Shown here one piece after another: positions 43,322-51,959 of a stretch of 64,000 bases of DNA. This stretch comes from an uncultured Lachnospiraceae bacterium (GTDB lineage Bacteria; Bacillota; Clostridia; Lachnospirales; Lachnospiraceae): positions 1 through 64,000 of the forward strand of contig CAKNHF010000013.1 in NCBI GenBank assembly GCA_930972465.1, read 5' to 3'. Made by a program: the position numbers and the translations under genes. A model generated the notes under the pieces. That model saw nothing but the letters and a program-made list of their open reading frames with translations, did not search any database and was not told the origin of the DNA. Every line of letters starts with the position of its first letter. The first letter of the stretch is position 1.

Positions 43322-44752
43322 ATGAATGATAAAAAAGCAGTAAAAGACAATTCAGAACTTTTCAAGTGGGACGGGAATCCGCCGTTCAGTCAGATACTTC
43401 CTCTCGCGGCGCAGCATGTTCTGGCTGCGGTCGTGGGATGCGTTACGCCTGCGATCCTGGTCGCGAACGCGGCGAACAACGCGGGCGGAGATGTGGATAT
43501 GGGACTGCTCATCCAGGTATCTCTCGTGTTTGCGGCTCTGTCCACACTTCTCCAGCTTTATGGAAGCAGGCTGAAACTTGGATCCGGACTTCCGGTTATC
43601 ATCGGAGTCAGCTTTGCCTATGTTCCGACGATGACGGCGATCGCAGCACAGGCAAAAGACGTGAACACCATCTTCGGCGCGATGGTCATCGGAGGCGTGG
43701 TGGCGATCATCGTAGGACTGACGATACGCCAGATAAGGAAAGTGTTCCCGCCCCTTGTCATCGGAACGGTTATTCTTGCTATCGGGCTGTCTCTCTACAG
43801 TACGGCAGTGAACTATATGGCAGGAAATTCTTCAAATACATATGAAGTAATCGTGGAGCAGCAGGGAAAGACAGAAGCGCTTGTATACGGCTCCTGGCAG
43901 AACTGGCTGGTAGCGTTTATTACATTGATTATTGTTGTACTCCTTAACCATTACGGAAGGGGACTGTTTAAGCTTGCCTCTATCCTGATCGGTCTTCTCT
44001 GCGGATACGTGGTGGCTCTTTGTTTCGGGATGGTAGACTTTTCCGCCCTGTCAAGTGCAGGCTGGTTCCAGGTACCGATGCCCCTTGCGTTCGGAATGAA
44101 GTTCGATATTTCAGCGATTCTGCCTCTGGCGATTCTGTTTCTGGTTAATTCCATTCAGGCTATGGGAGATTTCTCGGCAACTACCAGCGGCGGAATGGAC
44201 CGGCTTCCTACTGATGATGAGCTGAACGGCGGCATTATCGGCTATGGCGCAAGCAATATTGTCGGCGCGTTTTTCGGATGTCCTCCGACGGCAACCTACA
44301 GTCAGAACGTAGGTATTGTGGGTTCCACACGGGTTGTGGCGAGAAAAGTATTCTCCGTGGCGGCGGTGATTCTTCTTATCGCCGGACTGATTCCGAAGTT
44401 TTCTGCGCTCCTGCGAACAATTCCCCAGTGTGTGCTGGGCGGTGCGGTAGCCTCTGTGTTCGCATCCATTGCCATGACCGGAATTAAACTGCTTGTGACC
44501 GAGAAACTGACGTACAGAAATACAACGGTGGCAGGTCTTGCGATTGCCATCGGAATGGGCGTCTCATTGAGTGACGGCTGTCTGAACCAGATGTCTGCCA
44601 GCATCCACAGTGCGCTTAACATGAGTGTGAGTCTTGAGAGTTTCCAGTCCATCATCAACAATACATTTGCTTCATCGCCGGTCGTACTGGCAACGATTTT
44701 TGCGGTGATTCTGAACCTGATACTGCCAAAGGACAAGCCGGACGCACAGTAG
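43322..44752 (+). CDS. NCS2-family purine/uric acid permease
   Basis: The 476-residue, about 14-segment nucleobase transporter has the NCS2 signature PPTATYSQNVGIVGSTRVVAR and the conserved TTSGGMDR loop (after NSIQAMGDFS). This subgroup imports xanthine or urate with protons. It follows ssnA by 58 bases and precedes ygfK. In context the likely substrate is uric acid or xanthine. Confidence 0.92.
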   Translation: MNDKKAVKDNSELFKWDGNPPFSQILPLAAQHVLAAVVGCVTPAILVANAANNAGGDVDMGLLIQVSLVFAALSTLLQLYGSRLKLGSGLPVIIGVSFAYVPTMTAIAAQAKDVNTIFGAMVIGGVVAIIVGLTIRQIRKVFPPLVIGTVILAIGLSLYSTAVNYMAGNSSNTYEVIVEQQGKTEALVYGSWQNWLVAFITLIIVVLLNHYGRGLFKLASILIGLLCGYVVALCFGMVDFSALSSAGWFQVPMPLAFGMKFDISAILPLAILFLVNSIQAMGDFSATTSGGMDRLPTDDELNGGIIGYGASNIVGAFFGCPPTATYSQNVGIVGSTRVVARKVFSVAAVILLIAGLIPKFSALLRTIPQCVLGGAVASVFASIAMTGIKLLVTEKLTYRNTTVAGLAIAIGMGVSLSDGCLNQMSASIHSALNMSVSLESFQSIINNTFASSPVVLATIFAVILNLILPKDKPDAQ

Positions 44753-44782
44753 CACCGGACCATGTGACAGGAGGAAATGATT

Positions 44783-47779
44783 ATGAGTGATATTATGAGA
44801 CCTATGGCATTCGAACAGCTTCTCAACTGGATACTGACAGAGAAAAAGTCAGGCGGAACGGTGTTCGGCGAACATCATCCGTATTATGCGGATCAGAAAT
44901 ATAACCGCACGATTTTCGGGCGTACGCTGGAAACTCCGGTGGGACCGGCGGCGGGCCCACATACCCAGCTGGCCCAGAATATTGCGGCGGCATATTATAC
45001 AGGGAGCCGTTTCTTTGAGCTTAAGACCGTGCAGATCATGGACGGAGCGGAACTGTCCGCATGTGTTAACAAGCCATGCATCAAGGCCGATGATGAGTGC
45101 TACAACTGTGAGTGGTCCACGGAACTTTATGTTCCTCAGGCGATGGAGGAATACATCAAGGCCTGGTTCCTCTGCAAGGTGATGGCAAAGGAGTTCGGTC
45201 TGGGAAGCATGGAAGGATTTCAGTTCAACATCAGTGTAGGCTACGATCTTGCAGGGATCAAGTCCGAGAAGATCGATCATTTTCTGAACACCATGAGGCA
45301 GGCCGAGGATTCCGATATTTTTCAGAAATGCAGGGCATATCTGCTGGAGCATACGGATCTGTTCGAAAATGTGACCAGGGAAGACATCGAGAGTATATCC
45401 GGAGAGATCTGTAACTCCGTGACTATCTCAACTCTTCACGGATGTCCGCCTCAGGAGATCGAGAGAATCGCAATGCATCTGATCACAGAGAAAGGATTTC
45501 ATACTTTTATCAAGTGCAATCCGACTCTTCTGGGGTATGATTTTGCAAGAAAGACCATGGACGAGATGGGATATGATTATGTCGCATTCGGAGATTTTCA
45601 TTTCAAGGATGACCTTCAGTATGAGGATGCGGTTCCCATGCTGACCCGCCTGATGAAAGTCTGCCGGGAAAGAGGTCTGGAATTCGGCGTGAAGATTACG
45701 AACACATTCCCTGTGGATGTAAAGCAGAACGAGCTTCCAAGCGAGGAAATGTACATGTCCGGGAAATCACTCTATCCGCTGTCCATCGCCCTTGCCGCAA
45801 AGCTGGCCGGGGAATTTGAAGGGAAGCTGCGTATTTCCTACTCGGGCGGAGCAGATTTCCATAATATAAAGGGAATCGTTGACGCAGGAATATGGCCGGT
45901 GACAGTGGCAACTACGCTGCTTAAACCAGGCGGATATGACAGAATGACTCAGATGGCCAGGCTGCTTGAGGAGGAAAATGCGGTCTTTACGGGAATAGAT
46001 CCGGAAAAGACAGAGAAACTGGCAGAGGATGCCAGGACAAGTCCGTATCATGTGAAGGCCGTAAAACCCCTTCCGTCCAGAAAACTGAAGAAGCAGGTGC
46101 CGCTTCTCGACTGCTTTACCGCACCCTGCAAAGAGGGCTGCCCTATCCACCAGGATATTACAGCGTATCTTCAGCTTGTGAATGAAGGCAGATATGAAGA
46201 AGCTCTTGATGTGATTACGGAGAAGAATCCGCTCCCGTTTATCACAGGAACGATCTGTTCTCATGCATGCATGAGCAAATGCACGAGAAACTTCTATGAA
46301 GAGCCGGTACATATCCGTGCCATGAAACTGATTGCGGCACAGAATGGATACGATTCTTTTATTGAGAAACTTAAGGCGCCGAAGATCACAAAGCATGGGC
46401 GGGCGGCCGTTATCGGCGGAGGACCGGCCGGAATGGCTGCGGCATATTTCCTTCGGCGTGCCGGAATGGAAGTTACGTTGTTCGAGAAGGAAAATGCATT
46501 AGGCGGCGTGGTGCGTCATGTGATTCCGGAATTCAGAATTTCTTCAGATTCCATTGACAGAGATGCGGCTATTCTCGAGAAGATCGGCGTTAATATCTGT
46601 CTGAACACAGAGATCAGGGAGATTGATATGCTGAAGAACGCAGCATATACAGCAGTGATTATCGCCGTGGGGGCATCCGAACCGGGTGTGCTGCGCCTGG
46701 AAAAGGGAGAACCGGTCAACGCGCTGCAGTTCCTTGCGGATTTCAAGGCGAAAGACGGGAATCTGGATATCGGAAAGAATGTGGTAATCATTGGAGGCGG
46801 AAACACCGCTATGGACACAGCCAGGGCGGCGAAGCGCACAAAGGGTGTGGAGCATGCTTATCTTGTGTACAGAAGGACAAGGAGATACATGCCGGCGGAC
46901 GAGGAAGAACTGATCATGGCAGTGGATGACGGTGTGGAGTTTATGGAACTTCTGTCTCCGGTGAAACTGGAAGACGGAAAACTTCTCTGTAAAGTCATGA
47001 AACTGGGGGATTTTGATGCGTCTGGAAGAAGAAGCGTTGCAGAGACCGGTGAGGAGAAGACAGTCCCGGCGGATACTGTGATTGCGGCAGTGGGCGAGCG
47101 GGTTCCGACCGCGTTTTACAAGGCGAACGGAATTCATGTAAACGACAGAGGACGGGCCATTGTAAACAGCGAGACCTGTGAGACCAACCTGGAGGGCGTC
47201 TATGTCGCAGGCGACGGACTGGGAGGACCTGCTACCGTGGTAGAAGGAATCCGGGACGGCCTCAGAGCTGCAGAAGCAGTTATCGGCGATACACTGGTGA
47301 GAGACTTTTCCCCGGCTATTGATGAAAAAACGATTTACGGCAGAAGAGGAAATCTTTCCGATCTGTATGAAGATAAGGAGGAAAGCGGAAGATGCCTTAC
47401 CTGCGGTAAAGTCTGTGAGAACTGCGTGGAAGTCTGTCCCAACAGGGCCAATATCTCCATTCGGGTTCCGGGCATGGAAAAGCACCAGATCATTCATGTG
47501 GATTATATGTGCAATGAGTGCGGCAACTGCAGGAGTTTCTGTCCATATGACAGCGCCCCCTATCTTGACAAGTTTACCCTGTTTGCCGACGAAAACGACA
47601 TGAACAACAGCAGGAATCAGGGGTTTGCAGTGATTGACAGGGAACACTTGAAGTTCCGTGTACGCTTCCTGGGTGAGACATATGTATGGGCAAAAGGCGA
47701 GGAGACCAGGATTCCCGAAGGACTGCAGAAATTAATGGAAACAGTCTGCAGGGAGTATTCCTACTTGTTAAGACCTTAG
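44783..47779 (+). CDS. ygfK: YgfK multi-domain Fe-S flavoprotein reductase
   Basis: A 998-residue soluble reductase, annotated in E. coli as a putative selenate reductase subunit. It has an N-terminal dihydroorotate-dehydrogenase-like barrel (1 to about 430), a Cys-rich DPYD/GltD N-terminal-like domain (APCKEGCP, CSHACMSKC), an FAD site GGGPAGMAAA near 540, an NADPH site GGGNTAMD near 668, and a C-terminal ferredoxin domain (CLTCGKVCENC, CNECGNCRSFC). It probably delivers electrons to reduce the purine ring or an intermediate (inference). ATG 44783 is used because GGAGG lies eight bases before it. Confidence 0.92.
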   Translation: MSDIMRPMAFEQLLNWILTEKKSGGTVFGEHHPYYADQKYNRTIFGRTLETPVGPAAGPHTQLAQNIAAAYYTGSRFFELKTVQIMDGAELSACVNKPCIKADDECYNCEWSTELYVPQAMEEYIKAWFLCKVMAKEFGLGSMEGFQFNISVGYDLAGIKSEKIDHFLNTMRQAEDSDIFQKCRAYLLEHTDLFENVTREDIESISGEICNSVTISTLHGCPPQEIERIAMHLITEKGFHTFIKCNPTLLGYDFARKTMDEMGYDYVAFGDFHFKDDLQYEDAVPMLTRLMKVCRERGLEFGVKITNTFPVDVKQNELPSEEMYMSGKSLYPLSIALAAKLAGEFEGKLRISYSGGADFHNIKGIVDAGIWPVTVATTLLKPGGYDRMTQMARLLEEENAVFTGIDPEKTEKLAEDARTSPYHVKAVKPLPSRKLKKQVPLLDCFTAPCKEGCPIHQDITAYLQLVNEGRYEEALDVITEKNPLPFITGTICSHACMSKCTRNFYEEPVHIRAMKLIAAQNGYDSFIEKLKAPKITKHGRAAVIGGGPAGMAAAYFLRRAGMEVTLFEKENALGGVVRHVIPEFRISSDSIDRDAAILEKIGVNICLNTEIREIDMLKNAAYTAVIIAVGASEPGVLRLEKGEPVNALQFLADFKAKDGNLDIGKNVVIIGGGNTAMDTARAAKRTKGVEHAYLVYRRTRRYMPADEEELIMAVDDGVEFMELLSPVKLEDGKLLCKVMKLGDFDASGRRSVAETGEEKTVPADTVIAAVGERVPTAFYKANGIHVNDRGRAIVNSETCETNLEGVYVAGDGLGGPATVVEGIRDGLRAAEAVIGDTLVRDFSPAIDEKTIYGRRGNLSDLYEDKEESGRCLTCGKVCENCVEVCPNRANISIRVPGMEKHQIIHVDYMCNECGNCRSFCPYDSAPYLDKFTLFADENDMNNSRNQGFAVIDREHLKFRVRFLGETYVWAKGEETRIPEGLQKLMETVCREYSYLLRP

Positions 47780-47806
47780 TAAAGATCAGGAAAGAAGGGA
47801 TCATAG

Positions 47807-49186
47807 ATGAAACGTTTATTCAAGGGAGGAACAATTGTCAGCGGCGAAGGACTTCGGAAAACAGATATTCTTGTCAAGGGAGAGAAAATTCTGATGACAG
47901 GAGATGATCTGTATTTCCGCGATGCGGAGATTGTGGACGTGACGGGAAAACTTCTTTTCCCCGGATTTATTGATGCACACACTCATATGGCGCTCGAGGT
48001 GAGCAATACGATTACCGCGGATGGATTTGATACAGGAACAAAGGCAGAACTTGCAGGCGGGACAACATGTATCATTGATTTTGCCACCCAGTATGAAGGC
48101 GAGTCTCTTGAGCAGGCTCTGGAGAACTGGCACAGGAAAGCAGACGGGGAGGCGTCCTGTGACTATGCGTTCCATCTGGCTTTGTCCGAGTGGAATGAGG
48201 AGATCAGTGAAGAACTGGAGCGGATCGTAAAGGAGGAGATTTCTTCTTTCAAACTTTATATGACATATGATAACAGAGTGGACGATGAGACCATGTATGA
48301 GGTACTTGCCCGGCTGAAAGAGCTGGGCGGCATTGCAGGGGTGCATTGTGAAAATCATGGAATTATCAGTGCCCGGCTGAAAGAAGTTATGGAGAAAAAA
48401 GGAAACAGAAGACAGGTTTCCGATTATCCGTGGACCCGGCCGAAAGAGGCTGAGGCTGAAGCTGTAGGGCGACTGCTTAAGATCGCAAAATGCGTGGATA
48501 CTCCGGTGGTAGTCGTACATCTGAGCACTGCGGCAGGATACCGGGAGATACTCAGAGCCAGAGAAGCCGGGCAGACTGTATATGTGGAAACGTGTCCTCA
48601 GTATCTTCTGATGGATGAGAGCCGCTATTATCTCCAGGCGGAAGAGGCGAGAAAATACATGATCGCGCCGCCTCTCCGTAAGAAAAAGAATCAGGAAATA
48701 TTGTGGGAAGCATTGAAAGAAGACAGGATACAGACAATATGTACAGATCACTGCAGCTTTACGACGGAGCAGAAAGCGGCGGGGGAGGAGGATTTTTCAA
48801 AGACCCCGTGCGGAATGCCGGGAGCGGAAGAGCGTCCGGCCCTCCTCTGGCAGTTCGGAGTAAATGAGCGCAGAATCACACCGGAGCAGATGTGCTCGTA
48901 TCTGTCGGAAAACCCGGCCAAACTTTATAATCTGTATCCGAGAAAAGGATCCCTTGAATCGGGAAGCGACGCGGATATCGTGGTATGGAATCCGGATACG
49001 GAATGGACAATGACGGCGGAAAACCAGCAGTCAGCCTGTGATTACTGCCCAATGGAAGGAACGAAGATCCGGGGAAGAGCAGAACAGGTATATCTGCGAG
49101 GAGAGCTTGCGGCAGAAAACGGGAAGATTCTGATTGAGAAAAGCGGACGTTATGTTACGCACGGCGCAGGACAGCGCAGCTGGTAA
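47807..49186 (+). CDS. hyuA: Dihydropyrimidinase/hydantoinase-type cyclic amidohydrolase
   Basis: The 459-residue zinc amidohydrolase of the dihydropyrimidinase family is equivalent to YgeZ/HyuA of the E. coli purine cluster. Metal-site motifs are IDAHTHMALEV, the carbamylated lysine in SSFKLYMTYD, VHCENHG, VHLSTAAG and TDHCSF. It hydrolyses a cyclic ureide, consistent with opening a hydantoin- or dihydropyrimidine-like ring made from urate. Confidence 0.93.
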   Translation: MKRLFKGGTIVSGEGLRKTDILVKGEKILMTGDDLYFRDAEIVDVTGKLLFPGFIDAHTHMALEVSNTITADGFDTGTKAELAGGTTCIIDFATQYEGESLEQALENWHRKADGEASCDYAFHLALSEWNEEISEELERIVKEEISSFKLYMTYDNRVDDETMYEVLARLKELGGIAGVHCENHGIISARLKEVMEKKGNRRQVSDYPWTRPKEAEAEAVGRLLKIAKCVDTPVVVVHLSTAAGYREILRAREAGQTVYVETCPQYLLMDESRYYLQAEEARKYMIAPPLRKKKNQEILWEALKEDRIQTICTDHCSFTTEQKAAGEEDFSKTPCGMPGAEERPALLWQFGVNERRITPEQMCSYLSENPAKLYNLYPRKGSLESGSDADIVVWNPDTEWTMTAENQQSACDYCPMEGTKIRGRAEQVYLRGELAAENGKILIEKSGRYVTHGAGQRSW

Positions 49187-49187
49187 G

Positions 49188-49925
49188 ATGTTTTACTGTT
49201 ACAGAGACAACAACTTGTATGAAAGTAAATTACTGACAGAGGCAGCAGGACTGACCGGGGTTAAATACCCGGTCGTCTCTGCAGTGGGGGCAGGAGGAAA
49301 GACAACCACACTCAGACGTCTCGCAGACGAGTATGTTCAGTCCGGAATACCGGTTATTGTGACGACTACAACACATATGGCAGCAGGAGACAAGCCATGG
49401 TTTCTGACTGAGCCATCGGTTGAAAAAATTGAGGATATGCTTGAACGGTACGGACAGGTGTGGGCAGGTCTACCGTCTTCGTCAGGGAAGATAAAGAGTC
49501 TGTCCGCTGAAATGATGAAAGAAATATGGAACATGGCTCTCCCGATTCTGATCGAGGCAGACGGATCGAGGCAGCTTCCGCTGAAAATACCGGCGGATCA
49601 CGAACCGGTTATCCTGCCTGAAACGACACATGTTTTGTCTGTGTACGGGCTGGATTCTATCGGGCAGAAGCTGTCAGAAGTCTGTTTCCGTCCGGAGAGA
49701 GCGGCAGTATTTTTGAAAAAGAATATATCAGACCGGGTCACTGCGGAGGACATAGCATTGCTTGCCGCGTCATACAGAGGAGGCAGAAAAGGATGTCCGG
49801 ACAGTGCGGTGTACACGGTTGTTTTGAATAAAGCAGATGATGAGATGCTTGTGAAGGAGGCGGTCGGGATATGCAGGACTCTTTCAGATACGGGGATTCA
49901 GCGGATTATAATATCGGGGTGCTGA
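49188..49925 (+). CDS. yqeC: Selenium-cofactor protein YqeC
   Basis: The 245-residue P-loop protein (SAVGAGGKTTTLRRLA) of the YqeC family occurs with selenium-dependent molybdenum hydroxylases and is thought to help place the labile selenium cofactor. VTTTTHM and EADGSRQLPLK are typical. The ATG one base after the hyuA stop is preferred over the longer frame from 49134, which overlaps hyuA. Its presence supports a selenium requirement for XdhD downstream. Confidence 0.87.
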   Translation: MFYCYRDNNLYESKLLTEAAGLTGVKYPVVSAVGAGGKTTTLRRLADEYVQSGIPVIVTTTTHMAAGDKPWFLTEPSVEKIEDMLERYGQVWAGLPSSSGKIKSLSAEMMKEIWNMALPILIEADGSRQLPLKIPADHEPVILPETTHVLSVYGLDSIGQKLSEVCFRPERAAVFLKKNISDRVTAEDIALLAASYRGGRKGCPDSAVYTVVLNKADDEMLVKEAVGICRTLSDTGIQRIIISGC

Positions 49926-49979
49926 GTACCCGGGCTGAATTGAGAGAAAGCGGAGCGACGGAAGCCGGGAGGATTATCA

Positions 49980-51335
49980 ATGAAAATACTGATTAAAGGG
50001 GCCGGAGATCTGGCCACGGGAATCGCATCAAGGCTCTATGGGGCGGGACACAGGATTTTGATGACAGAGATACCGGTTCCGCTTACAGTCCGCCGCACGG
50101 TCGCCCTCTCCCGTGCCGTCTATGAGGGCAGGGCCCAGGTGGAAGAAATGGAAGGAATTCTGGCGGAAGACAGAGAAGCGGCAGAGAAGATCATGGAACA
50201 GGGCGATATTGCGGTGATGGTGGATCCGAATGCATCATGCAGAAGCTGGTTTGTGCCGGATGTGATTGTAGATGGCATACTTGCAAAGAAAAATCTGGGC
50301 ACGGAAATCACGGACGCACCTTTTGTTGTAGGAGTCGGCCCCGGTTTTACCGCAGGACAGGACTGTAACTGCGTAGTCGAGACAAAGAGAGGGCACACTC
50401 TGGGAAATATTATCTGGCAGGGCAGTGCTGTCCCCAATACCGGTGTTCCGGGGAATGTGGGGGGATATACGATCGAGAGACTCATACGTGCGGGCTCTGA
50501 CGGGCGGATCGAGCCGAAAGTGCAGATCGGAGATTATGTAGAAAAGGGACAGACAGTGGCAGTCACCGGGGGAGTCCCCGTATATGCCCGGATGTCCGGC
50601 ATTGTGCGGGGAATGCTTCAGGAGGGCGCAGAGGTTACTGAAAATCTTAAGATAGGGGATATCGATGCGAGAGCTGAGATATCCCACTGTTATACTGTCT
50701 CAGACAAAGCAAGGGCGATCGGAGGCGGTGTTCTTGAGGCTGTTTCAGCTTTTGAAAAAATGAAAGATGCATTTGCGGTCATCGTACTTGCGGCCGGAAA
50801 GGGAACCCGATTCGGCGGAGATAAGCTGAACGCCATTGTAAGAAACAGACCGCTGTATGAGCACATGCTGGATAAGGTGCAGGCGTTCGGGGCGTTTCCT
50901 GCATTTGTTGTTACGGGATCACAGCGTATTGCAGAGGATGCGGCAAAGCGCGGAATCACGCCGGTAGAGAACCGGGAACCGGAACGCGGAATCTCTCATT
51001 CGCTGATTCTGGGATTGAAAGCAGCACTGCGGTACAGGCCGGAGCTGAGAGGCGTCCTCTTCTCTGTGTGCGATCAGCCGGGAATCGGAATACCCACAAT
51101 GCAGCGTATTTTTAATATGGCTCTGCATCATCCGGGCTGCATTATATGTGCAGGAAACGGGAAAAAAACAGGAAATCCTGTATTCTGGGACCGCGTATAT
51201 TTTTCTGAGCTCATGGAACTTACAGGAGACGAGGGCGGCAGACAGGTTATAAGAAAACATGGAGACCGGCTTCGGGTTGTCCAGACAGATCCGGAGGAAC
51301 TGAAAGATATTGACAGAAGAGAAGACTTATGGTGA
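49980..51335 (+). CDS. yqeB: YqeB-MocA fusion (selenium/molybdenum cofactor maturation)
   Basis: A 451-residue two-domain protein. Residues 1 to about 262 form YqeB, the selenium-dependent molybdenum hydroxylase maturation protein (MKILIKGAGDLATGIA at the start, VVETKRGHTLG in the middle). From about 264 a MocA-like cytidylyltransferase domain follows (AVIVLAAGKGTRFGGDKL, SVCDQPGI), which makes molybdopterin cytosine dinucleotide. E. coli encodes these as separate genes, so this is a fusion. It lies 54 bases after yqeC. Confidence 0.88.
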   Translation: MKILIKGAGDLATGIASRLYGAGHRILMTEIPVPLTVRRTVALSRAVYEGRAQVEEMEGILAEDREAAEKIMEQGDIAVMVDPNASCRSWFVPDVIVDGILAKKNLGTEITDAPFVVGVGPGFTAGQDCNCVVETKRGHTLGNIIWQGSAVPNTGVPGNVGGYTIERLIRAGSDGRIEPKVQIGDYVEKGQTVAVTGGVPVYARMSGIVRGMLQEGAEVTENLKIGDIDARAEISHCYTVSDKARAIGGGVLEAVSAFEKMKDAFAVIVLAAGKGTRFGGDKLNAIVRNRPLYEHMLDKVQAFGAFPAFVVTGSQRIAEDAAKRGITPVENREPERGISHSLILGLKAALRYRPELRGVLFSVCDQPGIGIPTMQRIFNMALHHPGCIICAGNGKKTGNPVFWDRVYFSELMELTGDEGGRQVIRKHGDRLRVVQTDPEELKDIDRREDLW

Positions 51336-51402
51336 CGGATGAGGAGATATGTTCAAAAGAAGCGCTTTGACGCGGATATGAAAGCGGAAGGAGATGAAAG
51401 AG

Positions 51403-51957
51403 ATGACACAGAGGCGCAGAAAGAGAATCGCTGTCGTACAATGTGCAGGCAGATGCCGGACTAAACACGGAGTTCTGAGGGAAGAGCTGCACGGAAACTG
51501 CGGCAGGATTGCAGAAGAGTATCCCGAGGGAACACCGGAGTGCCGATGGGGATGCCTTGGCGGAGGAAGCTGTGCTGAGGTCTGTCGGATGGGGGCCGTC
51601 CGTATCAGTCAGTATGGCACTGCGGAGATTGATCAGAGCAGATGTGTGGGATGCGGGCTTTGTGTAAAAGTCTGTCCCAGACATCTGATCAGGCTTACTT
51701 TCCCCGAGTATAATATCTATCCCGCGTGTGTCAATGAGGAGCCCGGGGCGCAGACACGGAAAAAGTGTGATACAGGGTGCATTGCATGTGGGATTTGTGA
51801 AAAAAACTGTCCCGTAAATGCGATTAAGATAGAAGAGAACCACGCAGTGATCGATGAGGAAAAATGTATTGCGTGCGGCATGTGCGCGGTGAAATGTCCG
51901 AGGGGGACAATCAGAGATTTCAATGGGATTTTCACAGTCCGGGAAGAGCAGGTGTGA
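51403..51957 (+). CDS. Polyferredoxin-like 4Fe-4S protein
   Basis: A 184-residue soluble ferredoxin with three CxxCxxC-type groups. One is near residue 80 (CVGCGLCVKVCP); two typical clusters follow at CIACGICEKNCP and CIACGMCAVKCP. An irregular Cys-rich N-terminus (VQCAGRCRTKHG, ECRWGCLGGGSCAEVC) resembles the RnfB type. It probably supplies electrons to or from YgfK and XdhD. ATG 51403 sits ten bases after GGAAGGAG; ATG 51394 overlaps that site. Its stop is three bases before xdhD. Confidence 0.85.
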   Translation: MTQRRRKRIAVVQCAGRCRTKHGVLREELHGNCGRIAEEYPEGTPECRWGCLGGGSCAEVCRMGAVRISQYGTAEIDQSRCVGCGLCVKVCPRHLIRLTFPEYNIYPACVNEEPGAQTRKKCDTGCIACGICEKNCPVNAIKIEENHAVIDEEKCIACGMCAVKCPRGTIRDFNGIFTVREEQV

Positions 51958-51959
51958 AC

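Noticed and set aside
46544-47647. 367-codon open frame on the minus strand inside ygfK
   Set aside because: It is the complement of well-conserved FAD, NADPH and ferredoxin motifs of ygfK and has no ribosome site.
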